Source of the DNA: DASCNA01 sp036011305
Lineage (GTDB): Bacteria > Verrucomicrobiota > Lentisphaeria > Victivallales > GWF2-38-69
Assembly (NCBI GenBank): GCA_036011305.1
Contig: DASCNA010000149.1
Span: 1 to 29,302 of the forward strand
Direction: 5' to 3'
Length of the DNA stretch: 29,302 nt
Below are positions 24,196 to 29,302 of this stretch, piece by piece. How positions within the stretch are numbered: the first letter of the stretch is position 1; each line of letters opens with the position of its first letter. A model generated the notes under the pieces. The model searched no databases. It saw only the letters and a list, made by a program, of their open reading frames with translations, and had not been told where the DNA came from. A program made the position numbers and the translations under genes.

Positions 24196-25341
24196 ATGAA
24201 TAAATATTTAAATCTTCTTCTAATTCTGTTTCTGACAGTAGCAGGCTGTACACAGGAAAAAACTCGTAAAATAACAACTCCAAGTGTTGTAGTATACAAG
24301 GCAAAAACAGCTGATGTAGATGACTTTAACACTATCATTGGGCAGGTAGTTGCTTATGATGATGTTTACCTTTACGCACGAGTCGAGGGCTTTTTAGAAA
24401 AACAGCATTTTCATGACGGTGCTTATGTGAAGAAGGGAGAGATTTTATTTGAAATTCAAAAAGAACAATACAGTGCTGAAGTATCACTAGCTAAAGCTGC
24501 TTTAATAAAATCCAAAGATTATCTATGGAATGCTAAAATTGAGTACGAAAGAAATAAGTATTTAGCAGGGACAAAAGCTGTGAGTCAGAGGGATTATGAT
24601 AAAGCTGTGAGTACTTACACACAGGGGCAGGCTGATGTTACGTCTGCTGAAGCAAATCTTGCCTTGGCTGAGTTAAATCTGAGCTATACAACAATAAAAG
24701 CACCGTTTGCAGGGCAGGTGGGCATTGCGCCTTATAGGCCCGGTAATTTAGTCGGACCTACCAGTAAGCCCTTGATAAGAGTAATAAAAATTGACCCAAT
24801 GTGGGTTGAAGTGGCACTGCCTGAAGAGAATTTTATTGAGTATATGGTAAAAACTTATCCGGGCAAAAAAATGCCTGATATGAAACGTAGAACTACAAAA
24901 GTTAAAGATCTATATGCTACTTTGATACTATCTAATGGGACAGAATATGCACACAAGGGGGCTATTAATTTTTTAGATAACAAGATAGATGCAGCTACAG
25001 GTACATATCAAATGAGAGCTCTTTTTGCTAATCCTAAAGGTATATTGCTTCCCGGGGAATTTGTTAATGTGAAGATTGTTAAAGAAAAAAAAATAACTGT
25101 TACTTTGATACCCCAGGCGGCATTACAGCAGAATCAGCTGGGCAAATATGTTTTAACTGTAGATAAAAAGAATAAGGTAAGAAGCAAGCATGTCACAACA
25201 GGTAAACCATACGGAGATTATATTATTGCGGTCAGTGGAGTTAATCCTGGCGAATTATTAATTATCGAGGGAGTACAAAAGGTTCATGAGGGTATAAAAG
25301 TTAATCCAGTTTTAGCAAAAAATATTAAATATAATATGTAG
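24196..25341 (+). CDS. RND efflux periplasmic adaptor lipoprotein
   Basis: The 381-residue membrane-fusion protein of AcrA/MexA type links the inner-membrane pump to an outer-membrane channel. A lipoprotein signal peptide ends in the lipobox VAGC with C18. A biotinyl-lipoyl-like half motif follows (YARVEGFLEKQHFHDGAYVKKGE), then a helical hairpin rich in Ala/Lys, the second lipoyl half (YTTIKAPFAGQVGIAPYRPGNLV), beta-barrel segments, and a membrane-proximal C-terminus. All expected parts are present. No clear Shine-Dalgarno sequence precedes the ATG. The pump gene starts 12 bp after the stop, so the pair forms an operon. Confidence 0.94.
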   Translation: MNKYLNLLLILFLTVAGCTQEKTRKITTPSVVVYKAKTADVDDFNTIIGQVVAYDDVYLYARVEGFLEKQHFHDGAYVKKGEILFEIQKEQYSAEVSLAKAALIKSKDYLWNAKIEYERNKYLAGTKAVSQRDYDKAVSTYTQGQADVTSAEANLALAELNLSYTTIKAPFAGQVGIAPYRPGNLVGPTSKPLIRVIKIDPMWVEVALPEENFIEYMVKTYPGKKMPDMKRRTTKVKDLYATLILSNGTEYAHKGAINFLDNKIDAATGTYQMRALFANPKGILLPGEFVNVKIVKEKKITVTLIPQAALQQNQLGKYVLTVDKKNKVRSKHVTTGKPYGDYIIAVSGVNPGELLIIEGVQKVHEGIKVNPVLAKNIKYNM

Positions 25342-25353
25342 CACTATAAGCAT

Positions 25354-28300
25354 ATGCTGAGTGATTTTTTTATAAAAAGACCTAAATTTGCTTTTGCCAT
25401 AGCAGCAATTATTGTTCTGGCTGGCTTGGTGGCATTAGAAAATCTTCCTATGGCAAAATTTCCTCCTATTGTACCTCCACAGGTCCAAATTTCTACTACC
25501 TATCCCGGTGCAAGAGCTGAAACAGTAATGAAAACAATAATAGAACCTCTTGAAACTCAGGTAAACGGTGTGCAGGATATGATTTACATGTCTTCCATAG
25601 CAAATAATGAAGGAACTGCGGAAATCACAGTAACTTTTGATGTAGGAACAAATCCAAATTTAAATACAGTTAATACACAGAACCGAGTGACAAGGGCATT
25701 GCCTCAACTGCCTGACGAGGTCCGCCTGGAAGGTGTTATTGTACGAGAAGTTTCCAGTCTGCTGCTGATGTTTGTAAATTTAATATCTACAAGTGATGAA
25801 TATGATTCACTTTATTTAAATAATTTTATGGCTTTACATCTGCAGGAACCAATTCAGAGGATTCCCGGTGTGGGAGAAGCCATGATATTTGGACAACAGA
25901 GTTATGCGATGAGAATTTGGCTGAATCCAAATAAATTAGCTTCTCTTAGAATTACAACGAACGATGTTCTACAAGCTATTCAAGGACAGAATCTGGTTGT
26001 TGCAGCAGGTGAAATTGGAGGCGCTCCAATTAGTAGTAGTCAGCAGATGAAATATATAGTAAAAACAATGGGGAGATTGTCCACTGCTGATGAATTCAAA
26101 AATATTGTAATTAAAGAAAATTTAAAAGGCGCTAAGATATTAATGTCTGATGTGGCTAGGGTTGAGCTAGGCTCTGAATCCTATGGGACCGTTGTATATA
26201 ATAATACCTCTCCAACATCAGGCATGGGCATATACCTTTTGCCAGGTGCAAATGCTTTAGAAGTAGCAAAAGCGGTAGAGAATAAAATTAAACAGCTTTC
26301 AAAATCTTTTCCTGAAGATATTAAAGCAGTTATTCCTTATGATACAACGATGTTTGTAAATTCATCAATTAATCAGGTTGTTGTAACTCTTATTATAGCA
26401 GTACTGCTTGTTTTAATCGTCGTATTTATTTTTCTTCAGAATATAAGAGCTACTTTTATACCTTTCATTGCAATTCCTGTTTCGCTGCTTGGATCATGCG
26501 TAGCGCTAAAACTGTTGAATTACTCTATTAATACAATAACTCTTTTTGGAATGATACTTGCAATAGGATTGGTGGTTGATGATGCGATTGTTGTAGTGGA
26601 AAATACATTTAGAATAATGGATGAAGAAGGCCGTACGCCTAAAGAAGCCGCTTTAAAATCAATGAAGCAGATTTCCGGACCTATTATTGCCACTACTTTT
26701 GTTCTTTTTGCTGTATTCGGGCCAGTTGCATTCATTCCAGGCATTTCGGGCCAGCTTTATAGACAGTTTGCTGTAACTATCGTTACAACAGTATTTTTTT
26801 CAGCATTTAATGCACTTACATTAAGCCCTGCTCTATGTGCCACAATTTTAAAAGCTGAGAATAAACAGAAAGTTAAAATTTTTATATGGTTTAATAAAGG
26901 TTTTAATTTATTAACAGATAAATATAATAAGCTTGTAGGATTTTTAATTAGAAAAGTAGTTATTGCCGTTATCATTTTTTTAGCTATTATATGTGCTGCA
27001 GGATTCTTTCTTAATTCAGTTCCTAAAGGATTTATTCCTCCGGAAGATCAGGGTGCTTTTTTTGTAAATGTGCAGCTTCCTGACGGTGCTGCTCTGCCGA
27101 GAACTGAAGTAATTACAGAACAGGTGTATAAAATCTTAAAAAATATTGACGGTATTGAGGATGTAATACGGGTTGTCGGATTTTCAGCATTAACTCAGAT
27201 TGCAAGTTCTAATTCTAGTTTTGTAGTTGCAACTCTGAAAAATTGGAGCGAAAGAAAGGCAGATAAACTTCATGTAGCAGAAATAATATCAAAAGTTAAT
27301 GACAAGTTTAATGCTATACTTGGAGCTGATGTTGTCGCATTTAATCTACCTCCTATTCTCGGACTTGGAACAGGGCGCGGATTTCAATTCGAACTGCAGT
27401 TGGAAGAGGGAGCAGGTAAAACACTCAGTGATTTAAACGAAGTAAAAAATGCACTTATCTATGAATCTAAGAAATATCCAGAAATAGGTATGCTGTATAG
27501 TATATATCAGGCGAATTCTCCCCAGATCTATGTTGATATTTATAGAGATAAAGCTAAGAAATTAGGTGTTGAGATTCCTGAAATTCTTAATACTATGCAG
27601 GCTTTTCTCGGAGGTACTTATGTAAATGAATTTAATAAATTCAATAAAGTATATCAGGTTATAGTTCAGGCGGATGAGAAATTTAGAAGAAATATCAACA
27701 GCATTAACAAACTGTATGTCAGGAACAAAAACGGCGGAATGGTTCCGCTGGGAACACTAGTAAAGATAACGCCGATATTAGGACCGGTTACTATCAACCA
27801 TTATAATATGCTTACATCTTTATCTATTTACGGTCAGGCAGCAGTAGGATATAGTTCAGGCCAGGCTATTTCAACAATGGAGAAAATAGCTAAAAAAACT
27901 CTCCCAAGGGGAATGACATATTCGTGGACAGCCACTGCGTATCAACAGATATTAGCCGGAAATAAGACAGCATATATATTTATATTCGGCATTGTTATTA
28001 TTTACCTGTTTCTTGTAGCTCTTTATGAAAGTTATATGTTTAGCCTTGCTGTGCTATTTTCTATTCCAGTGGCTGTACTTGGTGCTTTAGCAGCAACGTC
28101 TTTATGCAGCCTGAATAATAATATTTATGCTCAGATTGGAATAGTTCTATTATTTGGGCTTGCCTGTAAAACAGCAATATTGATAATTGAGTTTGCTAAG
28201 AGAAAAAGAGAGGAAGGTGAGTCTGTAATCGGCTCTGCCGCATTTGCGGCCAACCTTAGATTTAGAGCAGTGGTAATGACTTCCTTAGCATTTATTTTAG

Positions 28301-28479
28301 GTGTATTACCCTTGGCAGTGTCAACGGGGGCAGGGGCGGCGGGAAGCCATTCAATTGGTATTACTGTGATAGGAGGAATGATTCTTACTTTATTAATAGG
28401 TGTTGCATTAATGCCTTCTTATTTTGTTATGATTCAGAAAATAATCAACCTGAAGTTTAAAAATAGAAATAAAAAATAA
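25354..28479 (+). CDS. RND multidrug efflux pump, inner-membrane subunit (HAE1/AcrB type)
   Basis: The 1041-residue protein is full length for the hydrophobe/amphiphile efflux-1 family. It starts MLSDFFIKRPKFAFAIAAII (first membrane helix), then has the porter-domain block with TTYPGARAETV and the NTQNRV segment. The proton-relay aspartates are D409-D410 in GLVVDDAIVVVENTF, and the relay lysine is K939 in LACKTAILIIEFAK. The second half repeats the first, as in all RND pumps. It exports drugs, bile-salt-like compounds or other amphiphiles using the proton gradient, as a trimer with the adaptor encoded just before. A TolC-type outer-membrane channel is not in the window. The substrate cannot be read from sequence. 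Confidence 0.96.
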   Translation: MLSDFFIKRPKFAFAIAAIIVLAGLVALENLPMAKFPPIVPPQVQISTTYPGARAETVMKTIIEPLETQVNGVQDMIYMSSIANNEGTAEITVTFDVGTNPNLNTVNTQNRVTRALPQLPDEVRLEGVIVREVSSLLLMFVNLISTSDEYDSLYLNNFMALHLQEPIQRIPGVGEAMIFGQQSYAMRIWLNPNKLASLRITTNDVLQAIQGQNLVVAAGEIGGAPISSSQQMKYIVKTMGRLSTADEFKNIVIKENLKGAKILMSDVARVELGSESYGTVVYNNTSPTSGMGIYLLPGANALEVAKAVENKIKQLSKSFPEDIKAVIPYDTTMFVNSSINQVVVTLIIAVLLVLIVVFIFLQNIRATFIPFIAIPVSLLGSCVALKLLNYSINTITLFGMILAIGLVVDDAIVVVENTFRIMDEEGRTPKEAALKSMKQISGPIIATTFVLFAVFGPVAFIPGISGQLYRQFAVTIVTTVFFSAFNALTLSPALCATILKAENKQKVKIFIWFNKGFNLLTDKYNKLVGFLIRKVVIAVIIFLAIICAAGFFLNSVPKGFIPPEDQGAFFVNVQLPDGAALPRTEVITEQVYKILKNIDGIEDVIRVVGFSALTQIASSNSSFVVATLKNWSERKADKLHVAEIISKVNDKFNAILGADVVAFNLPPILGLGTGRGFQFELQLEEGAGKTLSDLNEVKNALIYESKKYPEIGMLYSIYQANSPQIYVDIYRDKAKKLGVEIPEILNTMQAFLGGTYVNEFNKFNKVYQVIVQADEKFRRNINSINKLYVRNKNGGMVPLGTLVKITPILGPVTINHYNMLTSLSIYGQAAVGYSSGQAISTMEKIAKKTLPRGMTYSWTATAYQQILAGNKTAYIFIFGIVIIYLFLVALYESYMFSLAVLFSIPVAVLGALAATSLCSLNNNIYAQIGIVLLFGLACKTAILIIEFAKRKREEGESVIGSAAFAANLRFRAVVMTSLAFILGVLPLAVSTGAGAAGSHSIGITVIGGMILTLLIGVALMPSYFVMIQKIINLKFKNRNKK

Positions 28480-28853
28480 GTGATAAACTATTATATCTTG
28501 CTGCAGATATTTTAAACTGTAATAAATTTTATGTGATTACAGCTATCCTGGATAGTACCGTCTAAGTCTTAATATACTGCTACATTTATTATAGATATAA
28601 AGTCCATAATATAATTAAATGATTATATGTTCGATTTTATCAAAATTTATGTTGTGATAAATATACTTTTCAATGTGATATATTACTGAAATTTTGGGCA
28701 ATATAATCTTTTTTTAAATTAATAATTACTTCTTTCAAAAATCATAACTCTATTGAACTCTTTCGCAAAAAATTAGGTGTATCTAACCTGATATCAAAGA
28801 ACTTGTTTCTTGTAAAATAAATCAAATATTAATGAAAGAAGAATAAATAAAAT
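28480..28853. other. 374-bp intergenic region before the mlaA-like gene
   Basis: No gene is seen. It contains a short perfect inverted repeat, CTATCC-T-GGATAG (28543-28555), shortly after the pump gene, which is too short to call a terminator. It also contains TTGTTTCTTG at 28803-28812, identical in ten bases to the half-site at 10921-10930 before the saccharide cluster. Confidence 0.45.
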
Positions 28854-29302
28854 ATGAAGAAATTATTCAATATGCTTCTCATGATTTTAATTGTGCTGTT
28901 TTACAGCTTAGCGGCAACAGCCGGTGAACAGAAAACTGTTTCTAAAGATAGCAAAAATAGTTACAGGAAGAAGGAAAAAGTATCAAATGTAAATGCTGAA
29001 GGGATGAATGAAACTTTAGGGATATCAGATCCATTAGAGGGATTAAACAGAGTTTCCTTCGGATTCAATAGATTCTGTGGCAGTTATATACTGGGGCCTA
29101 TTTCTATGGTAGTATCTTCTGTAGTTCCTAAATGGGGTTTGGAAAGGTTCAGTGATTTTGGAACTAACTGCGGTACTTTAGATAGAATTGTTGCATGCCT
29201 GTGCGAAGCCAGATTAGGTGACTCTGGAATTGAGGCGGGCAGGTTTGCAATTAACTTACCATTTCTTCTTTTTTATGACGGAGCAAATAATTTTTTCCAT
29301 CT
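28854..29302 (+). CDS. mlaA: MlaA (VacJ)-family outer-membrane lipid transport protein, 5' part
   Basis: The first 149 codons are present and the gene runs off the window end. After a signal peptide (MKKLFNMLLMILIVLF, likely cut after ATA) and a charged linker, the MlaA signature DPLEGLNRVSFGFNRF appears. Then come the pore-helix region ILGPISMVVSSVVPKWG, GTNCGTLDRIVACLCEARLGD, and the RFAINLPFLLFYDGA block, which corresponds to the RF-INS--G--G--D region of the family. MlaA sits in the outer membrane and returns mislocalised phospholipids through the Mla pathway. Characterised E. coli MlaA is a lipoprotein, whereas this signal peptide has no lipobox cysteine and looks type I. The ATG follows a GAAAGAAGAA purine run at somewhat long spacing. 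Confidence 0.82.
   Translation, partial: MKKLFNMLLMILIVLFYSLAATAGEQKTVSKDSKNSYRKKEKVSNVNAEGMNETLGISDPLEGLNRVSFGFNRFCGSYILGPISMVVSSVVPKWGLERFSDFGTNCGTLDRIVACLCEARLGDSGIEAGRFAINLPFLLFYDGANNFFH

Noticed and set aside
25349..25358. AGCATATGCT palindrome over the pump start codon
   Set aside because: Only 10 bp, built around CATATG; expected by chance and not positioned as an operator.
28543..28555. CTATCC-T-GGATAG as an intrinsic terminator for the pump operon
   Set aside because: The one-base loop shortens the real stem to 4-5 pairs, and no T-run follows.

Overview
The window is AT-rich and uses the standard bacterial code (TAA, TAG and TGA all end genes). It looks like the chromosome of a diderm (Gram-negative) bacterium: it has an RND pump with a lipoprotein adaptor and the start of an MlaA-type outer-membrane lipid-transport gene. 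A 2-hydroxyacyl-CoA dehydratase-type activase and an arginine deiminase suit an anaerobic or fermentative lifestyle. The tandem DUF1566/EF-hand protein and the mixture of families would fit a PVC-like lineage such as Lentisphaerota, but nothing here fixes the phylum and that placement is a guess. There is no tRNA, rRNA, CRISPR array or intact insertion sequence that I can see.

Layout. Positions 161-4477 (+) hold a giant double-activase/DUF2229 protein. It converges on an exported DUF1566-EF-hand protein (4546-6069, -). That gene is divergent from a small exported protein (6310-6708, +), and the two share a perfect 20-bp inverted repeat inside their signal-peptide codons. Next comes a minus-strand block: arginine deiminase (arcA), an FGGY sugar kinase, a GrpB-family protein and a small DUF4190 membrane protein. 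The last three are packed 3-5 bp apart as an operon; arcA lies 171 bp downstream and probably has its own promoter. A 511-bp gap follows, with a likely broken small gene and a 21-bp palindrome.

Positions 11037-21037 (+) form one co-directional block of ten genes: three paralogous family-2 glycosyltransferases, two hexapeptide O-acyltransferases, a MATE exporter, a cytosolic NodB-type deacetylase, two Gfo/Idh/MocA oxidoreductases and a stand-alone condensation-fold acyltransferase. Together they read as a pathway for a small, deacetylated, O-acetylated and acylated saccharide that is then exported. The set is functionally reminiscent of NodC/NodB/NodL/NodA plus a pump, although most parts are not orthologous to these. 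Directly behind it lies the decayed 3' part of an alpha/beta hydrolase gene with two in-frame stop codons, then about 570 bp without genes.

Positions 21935-28479 (+) hold a XRE-HTH/multi-PAS sensor-regulator followed by the adaptor and inner-membrane pump of an RND efflux system. The regulator's position suggests, without proving, that it controls the pump, the saccharide block or both. After a 374-bp gap the window ends inside an mlaA-like gene.
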